Source: Pseudomonas bijieensis (GTDB lineage Bacteria; Pseudomonadota; Gammaproteobacteria; Pseudomonadales; Pseudomonadaceae). Taken from it: a DNA stretch of 64,000 bases. Positions 47,933 through 56,297 of this stretch are shown piece after piece (position 1 is the first letter of the stretch; the number at the start of each line of letters is the position of its first letter). Made by a program: the position numbers and the translations under genes. Location: the NCBI RefSeq assembly GCF_013347965.1, contig NZ_CP048810.1:3100001-3164000 (forward strand), read 5' to 3'. Below the pieces are notes generated by a model. It saw only the letters and a list, made by a program, of their open reading frames with translations, was not told where the DNA came from and searched no databases.

Positions 47933-48136
47933 CTAAAAAGCTGTGGGATGTTTCGTTTCGGGGCCGCTGATCCTTCCGACATAAATGAATGACTCATGCC
48001 ACTTCCTGAGTCCCACGCCACGGGTTTTATGTTCGACGAAGCGTAGGCGTCTTGCTTCAACCTCCGCAGGGATCTTCCTCAGCGGATTCGCAAATAGTTT
48101 TGACATCATCAAAAACAGTACGAGAAAACTGTCCAC
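47933..48136 (-). pseudogene. Possible 3' remnant of a low-GC gene
   Basis: A 67-codon frame ends ARRLRFVEHKTRGVGLRKW then HESFIYVGRISGPETKHPTAF. The composition looks protein-like, while the N-terminal half (MDSFLVLFLMMSK) looks like another frame of the ORF at 48057-48218. The two may be one gene with a frameshift. I do not recognise the family, and it could be noise. Confidence 0.3.
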
Positions 48137-48218
48137 GTTTTATGGAATGTGGACAGCGAAAATTAGGCCTCATTGGAAAGTCAAATATTTTCTTAGAAAT
48201 GAAATCACCAGCCTTCAT
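48057..48218 (-). pseudogene. Possible 5' remnant of the same low-GC gene
   Basis: The 53-codon ORF reads MKAGDFISKKIFDFPMRPNF, then RCPHSIKRGQFSRTVFDDVK. It looks like real coding sequence but has no good ribosome site and ends where the overlapping 47933-48136 frame continues. No family recognised. Confidence 0.3.
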
Positions 48219-48425
48219 GCTTGGGCTTTCAAGCTACCTTCGCGAATAAACCCGTACACAACTGATTGAGTACATCCATGAGGGATAGGCCGGCTACTAG
48301 GCCGCCTTCGCGAGCAAGCCCGCTCCCACAGGAGAAACGCGATCTCACCAAGAATCAGGTCGGCTATCAGGCCGCCTCGCGGAGGACGTAGATTTTGGCG
48401 CCCCGTTAACCACGATGGCCGAACG

Positions 48426-48655
48426 CAGGCATTGTGGAGTGGGCATCCCGGCATGGATGCCGGGATAGCCGCGCTGGGCCATGGATGGCCCTTCGCGGCG
48501 GGCCCACGGAGCAATGCCGGAGTGAGGGCATGCCGAGCCTAGGCGAGGCACCGAGTGGTGGGGCAAAAGCGCTTTGGTTACTTTCGCGCTTTTCGAAAGT
48601 GACCCGCCGTAAGGGCGGAACCCTAAGTAGCCGTTACCGCAGCAATGGATATGTA
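48426..48655. repeat. Multi-hairpin dispersed element
   Basis: Several perfect stems in series: ATCCCGGCAT/ATGCCGGGAT (48445-48466), GGGCCAT/ATGGCCC (48476-48491), a GCGCTTT/AAAGTG region and CCGCC/GGGCGG. The words (GTGGGCATCCCGGCATGGAT, GCCGTTACCGCAGCAATGGA) recur in many P. fluorescens intergenic regions as I remember them. No ORF. It may be a non-autonomous mobile element. Confidence 0.55.
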
Positions 48656-48664
48656 CCCGGTCAA

Positions 48665-49133
48665 CAAAATCCTGGCCGGCTATCAGGCCGCCATCGCGAG
48701 CAGGCTCGCTCCCACAGTTTGATCGGAGTACTACCGGGAGAAACAGGTCGGCTACTAGGCCGCCTCGCGAGCAAGCTTTGCTCCCACAGATCTGATCGGC
48801 GTACAACCGGGAGAACCAGGCCGGCTATAAGGCCGCCTCGCGAGCAAGCTTTGCTCCCACAGATCTGATCGGAGTACTACCGGGAGAAACAGGTCGGCTA
48901 CTAGGCCGCCTCGCGAGCAAGCTTTGCTCCCACAGATCTGATCGGCGTACAACCGGGAGAACCAGGCCGGCTATAAGGCCGCCTCGCGAGCAAGCTTTGC
49001 TCCCACAGATCTGATCGGCGTACAACCGGGAGAAACAGGTCGGCTGTAAGGCCGCCTCGCGAGCAAGCTTTGCTCCCACAGATCCGATCGGAGTACGCCC
49101 GGGAGAAACAGGCCGGCTATAAGGCCGCCTCGT
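48665..49133. repeat. 73-bp tandem array built on a REP sequence
   Basis: Five copies with exactly 73-bp spacing (GCAAGCTTTG at 48771, 48844, 48917, 48990, 49063), preceded by one diverged unit (GCAGGCTCG near 48700) and followed by a truncated one. Each unit has CCGCCTCGCGAGCAAGCTTT, GCTCCCACAGATCTGATCGG and a variable link (ACTACCGGGAGAAAC or ACAACCGGGAGAACC). Units alternate A,B,A,B; 48721-48866 and 48867-49012 appear identical, a recent 146-bp duplication. Short ORFs through it are by-products. Confidence 0.9.
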
Positions 49134-49241
49134 CCAAAGCGCTATACCCAAACCCAACAGTCCCCCTCACTTTTCGATATTTCCAACACCCCCACCCACA
49201 ACGCTACCCTCCTGAAAACCGTCACCACCCCAAGGGATTTC

Positions 49242-50843
49242 ATGGACAGAACCACCTTCAAGCCCCTCCTGCTCACCCTAGCCCTGATCAGCAGCGCCCC
49301 AATAGCCCAAGCCGCCACCACCCTGGTCTACTGCTCCGAAGCCAGCCCCGCCGGATTCGACCCCAGCCAATACACCAGCGGCACCGACTTCGATGCCTCG
49401 GCCGAAACCGTCTTCAACCGCCTCACCCAATTCAAGCGCGGCGGCACCGAGGTCGAACCCGGGTTGGCCACGAGCTGGGACGTGTCACCCGACGGCCTGG
49501 CCTACACCTTCCACCTGCGTGAAGGCGTGAAATTCCACACCACCGACTACTTCACCCCCACCCGCGAGTTCAACGCCGACGACGTGCTGTTCACCTTCCA
49601 GCGCCTGCTCGACCCGCAACACCCATTCCGCCAGGCCTACCCCACCGAGTCGCCGTACTTCACCGACATGGGCCTGAACACCACGATCAAAAGCGTCGAG
49701 AAAGTCGACGAGCACACCGTGCGCTTCAACCTGAACAACGTCGACGCGGCTTTCGTGCAAAACCTGGCGATGAGTTTTGCATCCGTACAATCCGCCGAGT
49801 ACGCAGCGCAGTTGCTGAAGGAAGGCAAGGCCAGCGACCTCAACCAGAAACCCGTCGGCACCGGTCCGTTCGTGTTCAAGCGCTACCAGAAGGACTCGCA
49901 GATCCGCTACGCCGCCAATCCGGCGTACTGGAAACCCGAGGACGTGAAGCTCGACAACCTGATTTTCTCCATCACCCCGGACGCCGCCGTGCGCCTGCAA
50001 AAACTCAAGCGTGGCGAATGCCAGGTCAGTGGTTACCCACGTCCGGCCGACATCGAAGTGATCGAGCAAGACCCGAACCTGCAAGTGCTCAAGCAGCCTG
50101 GCTTCAACCTGGGCTTCCTGGCCTACAACGTCACGCACCCGCCCCTGGACCAGCTCAAGGTCCGCCAGGCTTTGGACATGGCCATCGACAAGCCGGCGAT
50201 CATCAAGGCCGTGTACCAGAGTGCCGGACAGTTGGCACAGAACGCCTTGCCGCCAGCACAGTGGTCGTTCGACCCGACCATCCAGGACGCGCCCCACGAC
50301 ATAACCAAGGCCAAGGCGCTACTCAAGGAAGCCGGGGTTGCACCGGGTACCACCATCGATTTATGGGCGATGACGGTGCAGCGTGCCTCCAACCCCAATG
50401 CGCGAATGTCTGCGCAGATGATCCAGCAGGATTGGGCCAAGATCGGGATCAAGGCCAACATCGTCAGCTACGAATGGGGCGAGTACATCAAGCGTGCAAA
50501 AAATGGCGAACACGATGCAATGATCTACGGCTGGACCGGCGACAACGGCGACCCCGACAACTGGCTGGGCGTGCTGTACAGCTGCGCGGCGGTCAAGGGC
50601 AGCAACTACGCCAAGTGGTGCGACCCGGCGTATGACCGCTTGATCCAGCAGGCCAAGGTCTCGACCGACCGCCAGCAACGTATCGATTTGTACCGACAAG
50701 CGCAGAAAATCCTCAAGCAACAGGTGCCGATCACCCCGATCGCCAACTCCACGGTATTCCAGCCAATAAACAGGCAAGTGGTGGATTTCAAACTCAGCCC
50801 ATTCGGCCTCACACCCTTCTACGGCGTGGGTTTGAAGAAGTAA
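49242..50843 (+). CDS. dppA1: DppA1, di/tripeptide-binding protein
   Basis: This 533-aa SBP (cluster C, DppA/OppA fold) has a signal peptide ending AQAA near residue 25. The mature start LVYCSEASPAGFDPSQYTSG and the hinge GWTGDNGDPDNWLGVLYSCA carry conserved Cys residues, and Asp in GDPDN contacts the peptide amino terminus in E. coli DppA. ATG 49242 follows AAGGGA. It is first in the plus-strand peptide locus and the P. aeruginosa dppA1 position. Confidence 0.9.
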   Translation: MDRTTFKPLLLTLALISSAPIAQAATTLVYCSEASPAGFDPSQYTSGTDFDASAETVFNRLTQFKRGGTEVEPGLATSWDVSPDGLAYTFHLREGVKFHTTDYFTPTREFNADDVLFTFQRLLDPQHPFRQAYPTESPYFTDMGLNTTIKSVEKVDEHTVRFNLNNVDAAFVQNLAMSFASVQSAEYAAQLLKEGKASDLNQKPVGTGPFVFKRYQKDSQIRYAANPAYWKPEDVKLDNLIFSITPDAAVRLQKLKRGECQVSGYPRPADIEVIEQDPNLQVLKQPGFNLGFLAYNVTHPPLDQLKVRQALDMAIDKPAIIKAVYQSAGQLAQNALPPAQWSFDPTIQDAPHDITKAKALLKEAGVAPGTTIDLWAMTVQRASNPNARMSAQMIQQDWAKIGIKANIVSYEWGEYIKRAKNGEHDAMIYGWTGDNGDPDNWLGVLYSCAAVKGSNYAKWCDPAYDRLIQQAKVSTDRQQRIDLYRQAQKILKQQVPITPIANSTVFQPINRQVVDFKLSPFGLTPFYGVGLKK

Positions 50844-50854
50844 CACCCGCCCAT

Positions 50855-50903
50855 TTCCGGTGCATTGCGGCTGCGCAGCGCACCGGGAAAGGGCGCGTTT
50901 TTC
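50855..50903 (+). terminator. Terminator-like hairpin after dppA1
   Basis: TTCCGGTGC and GCACCGGGAA arms flank a GC-rich loop, and GTTTTTCC follows 8 bases later. It implies that dppA2 has its own promoter in the 255-bp gap. Confidence 0.55.
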
Positions 50904-51098
50904 CTCAAAAAAACACGCGCAAACGATCAAATGCGTCGGAAGTTACACAGATGCGACATTAAGGTACGTTCGTGCCACTGTTTCGGACTTGTGACCGCTC
51001 TGGATCTTGCATTGGGTATGGGGCCTGCATAAGTATCCGCAGGACGACTCACGAGGTCGCCCTCAAATCCAAAAATGACAACAAATCATGAGGCCAAC

Positions 51099-52724
51099 AT
51101 GCTTAAACAAGCGGTCATTCCGTTTTTAGTCGGCGCCAGCTTACTAGCCAGCGCACCTTTCGCCCAAGCCGCGACTAACCTGGTGTTCTGCTCCGAAGGG
51201 AGCCCGGCCGGTTTTGACCCTGGTCAGTACACCACCGGAACCGACTTCGACGCCTCTGCAGAGACCATGTTCAACCGCCTGACCCAGTTCGAACGCGGCG
51301 GCACCGCTGTGATTCCTGGCCTGGCGACCAAGTGGGATATTTCCCAAGACGGCCTGACCTACACCTTCCACCTGCGTGAAGGCGTCAAGTTCCACACCAC
51401 CCCGTACTTCAAGCCGACCCGCGAATTCAACGCCGACGACGTGCTGTTCACCTTCAACCGCATGATCAACAAGGACGACCCGTTCCGTAAGGCGTACCCG
51501 ACCGAATTCCCGTACTTCACCGACATGGGGATGGACACCAACATCACCAAGATCGACAAAGTCGACGACCACACCGTCAAGTTCACCCTCAAGGATGTCG
51601 ACGCCGCGTTCATCCAGAACATGGCCATGAGCTTCGCCTCGATCCAGTCCGCCGAGTACGCTGCCCAGCTGCTCAAGGAAGGCAAGGCACCCGACATCAA
51701 CCAGAAGCCGGTCGGCACCGGCCCGTTCGTGTTCAAGAGCTACCAGAAAGACTCCAACATCCGCTACACCGGGAACAAGGATTACTGGAAGCCTGAGGAC
51801 GTGAAGATCGACAACCTGATCTTCGCCATCACCACCGACCCGTCGGTGCGCATGCAGAAACTCAAGAAAAACGAATGCCAGATCACCCTCTTCCCACGCC
51901 CGGCCGACCTCAAGGCCCTGAAGGAAGACAAGACGCTGAAGATGCCTGACCAGGCCGGTTTCAACCTGGGCTACATCGCCTATAACGTGATGGACAAGAT
52001 CAAGGGCAGCAACGAGCCGAACGTGCTGGCTGACCTGAAAGTCCGCCAGGCGCTGGACATGGCGGTCAACAAGCCGCAGATCATCGATTCGGTCTACCAG
52101 GGTGCCGGCCAGTTGGCCGTCAACGCCATGCCACCGACCCAATGGTCCTACGACACCACCATCAAGGACGCCAAGTACGACCCTGAGAAAGCCAAGGCGC
52201 TGCTCAAGGAAGCCGGCGTCAAGGAAGGCACCAACATCACCCTGTGGGCGATGCCGGTCCAGCGTCCGTATAACCCGAACGCCAAGTTGATGGCCGAGAT
52301 GCTGCAGTCGGACTGGAAGAAGATCGGCCTGAACGTCAACATCGTCAGCTATGAATGGGGTGAGTACATCAAGCGCTCCAAAGGCGGCGAGAACCAGGCG
52401 ATGATCATCGGCTGGAGCGGTGACAACGGTGACCCGGACAACTGGCTCAACGTGCTGTTCGGCTGCGACTCGCTGGCCGGTAACAACTTCTCCAAATGGT
52501 GCGACAAGAAGTTCGATGGCCTGGTCAAGGAAGCCAAGCGCACCACCGACCAGTCCAAGCGCACCGAACTGTACAAACAGGCACAACACGTCCTCAAGGA
52601 TGCCGTGCCGATGACACCTATCGCTCACTCGACGGTGTATCAACCCATGCGCGCCAACGTGCAGGATTTCAAGATCAGCCCATTCGGCTTGAACTCCTTC
52701 TACGGCGTCAGCGTCAGCAAATAA
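51099..52724 (+). CDS. dppA2: DppA2, di/tripeptide-binding protein
   Basis: The 541-aa paralogue of DppA1 begins MLKQAVIPFLVGASLLASAP with a signal peptide cut near AQAA. Family features: LVFCSEGSPAGFDPGQYTTG, KNECQITLFPRPADL and GWSGDNGDPDNWLNVLFGCD. An insertion at DKIKGSNEPNVLADL is absent in the other copies. ATG 51099 is preceded by TGAGG. The leader at 51075-51090 contains ACAACAAA, a partial Hfq/Crc CA motif. Confidence 0.9.
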   Translation: MLKQAVIPFLVGASLLASAPFAQAATNLVFCSEGSPAGFDPGQYTTGTDFDASAETMFNRLTQFERGGTAVIPGLATKWDISQDGLTYTFHLREGVKFHTTPYFKPTREFNADDVLFTFNRMINKDDPFRKAYPTEFPYFTDMGMDTNITKIDKVDDHTVKFTLKDVDAAFIQNMAMSFASIQSAEYAAQLLKEGKAPDINQKPVGTGPFVFKSYQKDSNIRYTGNKDYWKPEDVKIDNLIFAITTDPSVRMQKLKKNECQITLFPRPADLKALKEDKTLKMPDQAGFNLGYIAYNVMDKIKGSNEPNVLADLKVRQALDMAVNKPQIIDSVYQGAGQLAVNAMPPTQWSYDTTIKDAKYDPEKAKALLKEAGVKEGTNITLWAMPVQRPYNPNAKLMAEMLQSDWKKIGLNVNIVSYEWGEYIKRSKGGENQAMIIGWSGDNGDPDNWLNVLFGCDSLAGNNFSKWCDKKFDGLVKEAKRTTDQSKRTELYKQAQHVLKDAVPMTPIAHSTVYQPMRANVQDFKISPFGLNSFYGVSVSK

Positions 52725-53030
52725 AGATAGGCAACGGCGGCGTCTTCAACGTCGCCGTTGCTTTATCGGCCGAGACCAAGACTCAGGAAATCGCCTACAT
52801 CCAAAAACACTGCGTACCACAGCAGTTGGTTTAGGACGTATCGCCTTTTCCCACAAGTCTTTCAGGCATTACGCATTTACCGACCGGTCCACGACTCATA
52901 CCGTCGAGGCCTGGACGGCTTGCCTGCCCTGCGGCATCGCTACGCAATGGAATGAGCTCAGTGCTCCGGACCTGTCCCCGGACAAATACCGGTTCACTGT
53001 TAAAACACCCCGAACGAGAGAGGGAGCCAC
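52725..53030. other. dppA2-dppA3 intergenic region without mdpA and psdR
   Basis: The 306-bp gap contains only the terminator at 52731-52765 and the dppA3 leader with GAGAGGGAG. In P. aeruginosa the dipeptidase mdpA and regulator psdR lie here; neither is present. Confidence 0.6.
52731..52765 (+). terminator. Rho-independent terminator after dppA2
   Basis: GCAACGGCGGCG and CGTCGCCGTTGC form a 12-bp stem (one G-U pair) with a 7-nt loop, followed by TTTAT. Confidence 0.8.
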
Positions 53031-54632
53031 ATGCGCCATACCTTGGTTTTATCCGCATTGCTGGGCACCGGCCTGCTGGCCGCGACATCCGCAGCCCAGG
53101 CCGCTGACGGCAGCCTGGTGTTCTGTTCCGAAGGCAGCCCCGCCGGTTTCGACACCGCGCAATACACCACGGCCACCGACAACGATGCCGCCGAACCGCT
53201 GTACAACCGCCTGGCCGAGTTCGAAAAAGGCGCGACCAATGTCGTTCCGGGCCTGGCGACCAGCTGGGACATTTCCGAGGACGGCCTGAAATACACCTTT
53301 CACCTGCGTGAAGGCGTGAAGTTTCATACCACCGACTACTTCACCCCGACCCGGGACTTCAACGCCGACGACGTGCTGTTCACCTTCAACCGCATGCTCG
53401 ATCCGCAGCATCCGTTCCGCAAGGCCTACCCCACCGAGTTCCCGTACTTCAACGGCATGAGCCTGAACAAGAACATCGCCAAGGTGGAAGCGACCGGGCC
53501 GTTGACGGTGGTCATGACCCTCAACAGCGTGGACGCCGCGTTCATCCAGAACATCGCCATGAGTTTCGCCGCGATCCTGTCGGCCGAATACGCCGACCAG
53601 TTGCTCAAGAACGGCAAGCCGAGCGACATCAACCAGAAACCGATCGGCACCGGGCCATTCGAGTTCAAGAGCTACCAGAAAGACTCCAACATCCGCTACG
53701 TCGCCAACAAGCAGTACTGGGCGCCGGAACGGGTCAAGCTGAACAACCTGATCTTCTCCATCAACACCGATGCCTCGGTACGGGTGCAGAAGCTCAAGGC
53801 CAACGAATGCCAGGTCACCCTGCATCCGCGCCCGGCCGACGTGCCGGCCTTGAAAAACGACCCCAAGCTGCAGTTGATCGAGAAGCCCGGCTTCAACCTT
53901 GGCTACATCGCCTATAACACCCGCCACAAGCCGTTCGACCAGGTCGAGGTGCGGCGGGCGCTGGACATGGCGGTGAACAAGCAGGGCATTCTCAATGCCG
54001 TGTACCAGGGCGCGGGGCAACTGGCGGTCAACGCCATGCCGCCGACCCAATGGTCCTACGACGATACGATCAAGGACACCGCCTACAACCCGGAAAAGGC
54101 CAAGGAATTGCTCAAGGCCGCCGGGGTCAAGGAAGGTACCGAAATCACCCTCTGGGCCATGCCCGTACAACGCCCGTACAACCCCAACGCCAAGCTGATG
54201 GCCGAGATGCTCCAGGCCGACTGGGCGAAGATCGGCCTGAAAGTGAAGATCGTCAGCTACGAATGGGGCGAGTACATCAAGCGCACCAAGAACGGCGAGC
54301 ACGACATCAGCCTGATCGGCTGGACCGGCGACAATGGCGACCCGGACAACTGGCTGGGCACGCTGTACAGCTGCGACGCCATTGGTGGCAACAACTACTC
54401 CATGTGGTGTGACCAGGATTACGACAAGCTGATCAAGCAGGCCAAGGTCGTCACCGACCGCGACCAGCGCACCGTGCTCTACAAACAGGCCCAGCAGTTG
54501 CTCAAGCAGCAAGTGCCGATCACCCCTGTTGCCCACTCGACGGTCAACCAGCCGCTGAGTGCCAAAGTCGAAGGGTTCAAAGTCAGCCCCTTCGGTCGCA
54601 ACGTGTTCTCGGGCGTCAGCCTGAACCCATAA
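53031..54632 (+). CDS. dppA3: DppA3, di/tripeptide-binding protein
   Basis: The 533-aa SBP has a signal peptide ending AAQA near residue 24, LVFCSEGSPAGFDTAQYTTA, KANECQVTLHPRPADV, and GWTGDNGDPDNWLGTLYSCD. It is closer to DppA2 than to DppA4. The neighbour opdP follows after 174 bp with a weak GAGGG hairpin (54650-54672), so A3 and the porin may be co-transcribed. Confidence 0.9.
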   Translation: MRHTLVLSALLGTGLLAATSAAQAADGSLVFCSEGSPAGFDTAQYTTATDNDAAEPLYNRLAEFEKGATNVVPGLATSWDISEDGLKYTFHLREGVKFHTTDYFTPTRDFNADDVLFTFNRMLDPQHPFRKAYPTEFPYFNGMSLNKNIAKVEATGPLTVVMTLNSVDAAFIQNIAMSFAAILSAEYADQLLKNGKPSDINQKPIGTGPFEFKSYQKDSNIRYVANKQYWAPERVKLNNLIFSINTDASVRVQKLKANECQVTLHPRPADVPALKNDPKLQLIEKPGFNLGYIAYNTRHKPFDQVEVRRALDMAVNKQGILNAVYQGAGQLAVNAMPPTQWSYDDTIKDTAYNPEKAKELLKAAGVKEGTEITLWAMPVQRPYNPNAKLMAEMLQADWAKIGLKVKIVSYEWGEYIKRTKNGEHDISLIGWTGDNGDPDNWLGTLYSCDAIGGNNYSMWCDQDYDKLIKQAKVVTDRDQRTVLYKQAQQLLKQQVPITPVAHSTVNQPLSAKVEGFKVSPFGRNVFSGVSLNP

Positions 54633-54649
54633 CCGTATAGCCACGCAGC

Positions 54650-54672
54650 GAGGGTTTCCTCTGGAAGCCCTC
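54650..54672 (+). terminator. Weak hairpin after dppA3
   Basis: GAGGGTTTCC and GGAAGCCCTC pair with a 3-nt loop and one mismatch. There is no T run, so it is a processing or stabilising stem more than a terminator. Confidence 0.45.
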
Positions 54673-54778
54673 ACGCAGACGTCTTGCCTGAATTCGCCGA
54701 TCAGGCGCCATGCAAACGTTTGCCAGCTGTGAATGAGTTGTAAAAACCAATAGCCGTATCACCAAAAAAGACCGGCAT

Positions 54779-54798
54779 TAAAAAAGAAAGAAAAGGAG
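54779..54798 (+). promoter_or_regulatory. A-rich opdP leader, possible Hfq/Crc target
   Basis: AAAAAAGAAAGAAAAGGAG abuts the ribosome site of opdP. It matches the AAnAAnAA pattern that Hfq with Crc binds to repress translation in Pseudomonas when a better carbon source is present. Confidence 0.45.
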
Positions 54799-54806
54799 CT
54801 TTACCC

Positions 54807-56222
54807 ATGAAACTGAGCAGCACCGCGATACTGGCCCTGGCCATCAGCAGCATCACCGCGACAGCCTATGCAGAATCCCAGAGCCAGGCGGTCACTCCAG
54901 TGACCCTCAAGACCACCAGCGAGCAAAGCGAAGCCAAGGGCTTCATCGAAGGCCAGTCCATCAGTGGCACCACTCGCAACTGGTACGCCAACGAGCAATT
55001 CAAGCGCGGCGCGAAACTCACCTATCGCAAGAACGGCGAAGCACGCGAGACCGACCGGCGTATCAACTGGGTGCAAGGCACTATCATCAAGTACAACTCG
55101 GGCTTCACCGAAGGCACCGTAGGCTTCAGCACCGAATTGGCCGCCTACAACGCCATCGCCCTGGACCAGGACCGCAAGGACCTGGCGTCCAACAATGGCG
55201 GCGCACCGACCACCCGTCCTGGCGCCGGCAACAACCGTACCCTGACCCGCGAAGGCGGCGACGCCGTAGGCCAGTGGAGCAAACTGGGCCTGGCCAACAT
55301 CAAGGCCCGCGTTTCCAACACCACCCTGACCGCTGGCCGCCAGAACTTCAGCAGCCCGATGGTCGACGTCATCGGCAACCGTGCCCTGCCCTCCAGCTTC
55401 CAGGGTGTTAGCCTGCACAGCGAAGAGTTCGAAAACCTGGGCTTTGACATCGCCACCTTCGACCGCAACTCGCCGCGTACCGAAGAGAGCCTGCGCAAGT
55501 TCCGTTCCGAATACGGCGACAGCAGCGTTGAAACCGATCACGTCAACACCGCCGGTATCACCTACCAGCCCCTGGCCAGCCTGAAGACCAGCCTCTGGGC
55601 GACCCAGGCCGAGGACATGTGGAACCAGTACTACTTCGGCGCCACCCATGAACTGGGCGACAGCTCGGTGCTGAGCCTGACCACCGGCCTGAACTACTAC
55701 AAGACCGTGGACTCGGGCAAAAGCAAACTCGGCGAGATCGACAACGACACCTACTCCCTGTCGTTCGGCCTGACGCACCAAGCCCACAGCCTGACCTTCT
55801 CGTACCAGGAAGTGAACGGCAACGAGTACTTCGACTACCTGCACGAAACCAACGGCATCTACCTGGCCAACTCCCTGCTGTCGGACTTCAACGGCCCGAA
55901 CGAGAAATCCTTCCAGATCGCCTACGGCCTGAACATGGCCGAATACGGCGTGCCTGGCCTGAAGTTCAACATTTACCAGGCGCGCGGCTGGGGCATCGAC
56001 GGTACCCACTACAACAGCACTGGCTATAGCGACGTGCGGGCCATGGACGGTGAGCACCACTATGAATACGGCGTCGGCGCGTCCTATGCCGTACAGAGCG
56101 GTCCTCTGAAAGCCACCGCGATCCGTGCGACCTACACCGCACACCGCGCCAGCGAAAACCAGGCCGACGGCAGCCTCAACGAGTTCCGCCTGGTCACCAC
56201 CATTCCGTTCAACATTCTCTAA
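54807..56222 (+). CDS. opdP: OpdP, OprD-family outer-membrane porin for dipeptides
   Basis: The 471-aa protein has a signal peptide ending ATAYA near residue 22 and OprD-family features: GFIEGQSISGTTRNWYANEQ at the start, then alternating beta strands for an 18-strand barrel, the Arg-rich eyelet region RQNFSSPMVDVIGNR, and the end TTIPFNIL. In P. aeruginosa the OpdP/OpdD homologue takes up glycine-glutamate and other dipeptides. Its place between dppA3 and dppA4 gives a complete route from outside to cytoplasm. Confidence 0.9.
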   Translation: MKLSSTAILALAISSITATAYAESQSQAVTPVTLKTTSEQSEAKGFIEGQSISGTTRNWYANEQFKRGAKLTYRKNGEARETDRRINWVQGTIIKYNSGFTEGTVGFSTELAAYNAIALDQDRKDLASNNGGAPTTRPGAGNNRTLTREGGDAVGQWSKLGLANIKARVSNTTLTAGRQNFSSPMVDVIGNRALPSSFQGVSLHSEEFENLGFDIATFDRNSPRTEESLRKFRSEYGDSSVETDHVNTAGITYQPLASLKTSLWATQAEDMWNQYYFGATHELGDSSVLSLTTGLNYYKTVDSGKSKLGEIDNDTYSLSFGLTHQAHSLTFSYQEVNGNEYFDYLHETNGIYLANSLLSDFNGPNEKSFQIAYGLNMAEYGVPGLKFNIYQARGWGIDGTHYNSTGYSDVRAMDGEHHYEYGVGASYAVQSGPLKATAIRATYTAHRASENQADGSLNEFRLVTTIPFNIL

Positions 56223-56228
56223 ACTCCC

Positions 56229-56268
56229 ACCGGGCGGTCGACTCACAAGGTCAACCGCCCGGTCTTTT
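56229..56268 (+). terminator. Rho-independent terminator after opdP
   Basis: ACCGGGCGGT and ACCGCCCGGT are perfect 10-bp arms around a 15-nt loop, followed by CTTTTG. It ends 30 bp before the dppA4 start, so dppA4 depends on read-through or a promoter inside opdP. Confidence 0.8.
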
Positions 56269-56297
56269 GCCATTTACCCGATTGCAGAGGATTGACG

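Larger units (their letters stand above)
47791..48425. other. Intergenic stretch with low-GC remnants
   Basis: No confident gene. It includes the upstream part of the DUF6124 leader, two short minus-strand ORFs (47933-48136, 48057-48218) and a degraded REP (about 48290-48331, GGCCGCCTTCGCGAGCAAGC). From about 48090 to 48250 the DNA is clearly richer in A and T than the rest of the window. Confidence 0.55.

Noticed and set aside
48665..49133. Possible CRISPR array
   Set aside because: Spacing is regular, but whole 73-bp units are repeated with no unique spacers, the core is a REP palindrome, and no cas genes are present.
48215..49157. Small ORFs through the repeats (for example 48825-49157 minus)
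   Set aside because: They repeat the same peptide in changing frames because 73 is not divisible by three; they are by-products of the array.
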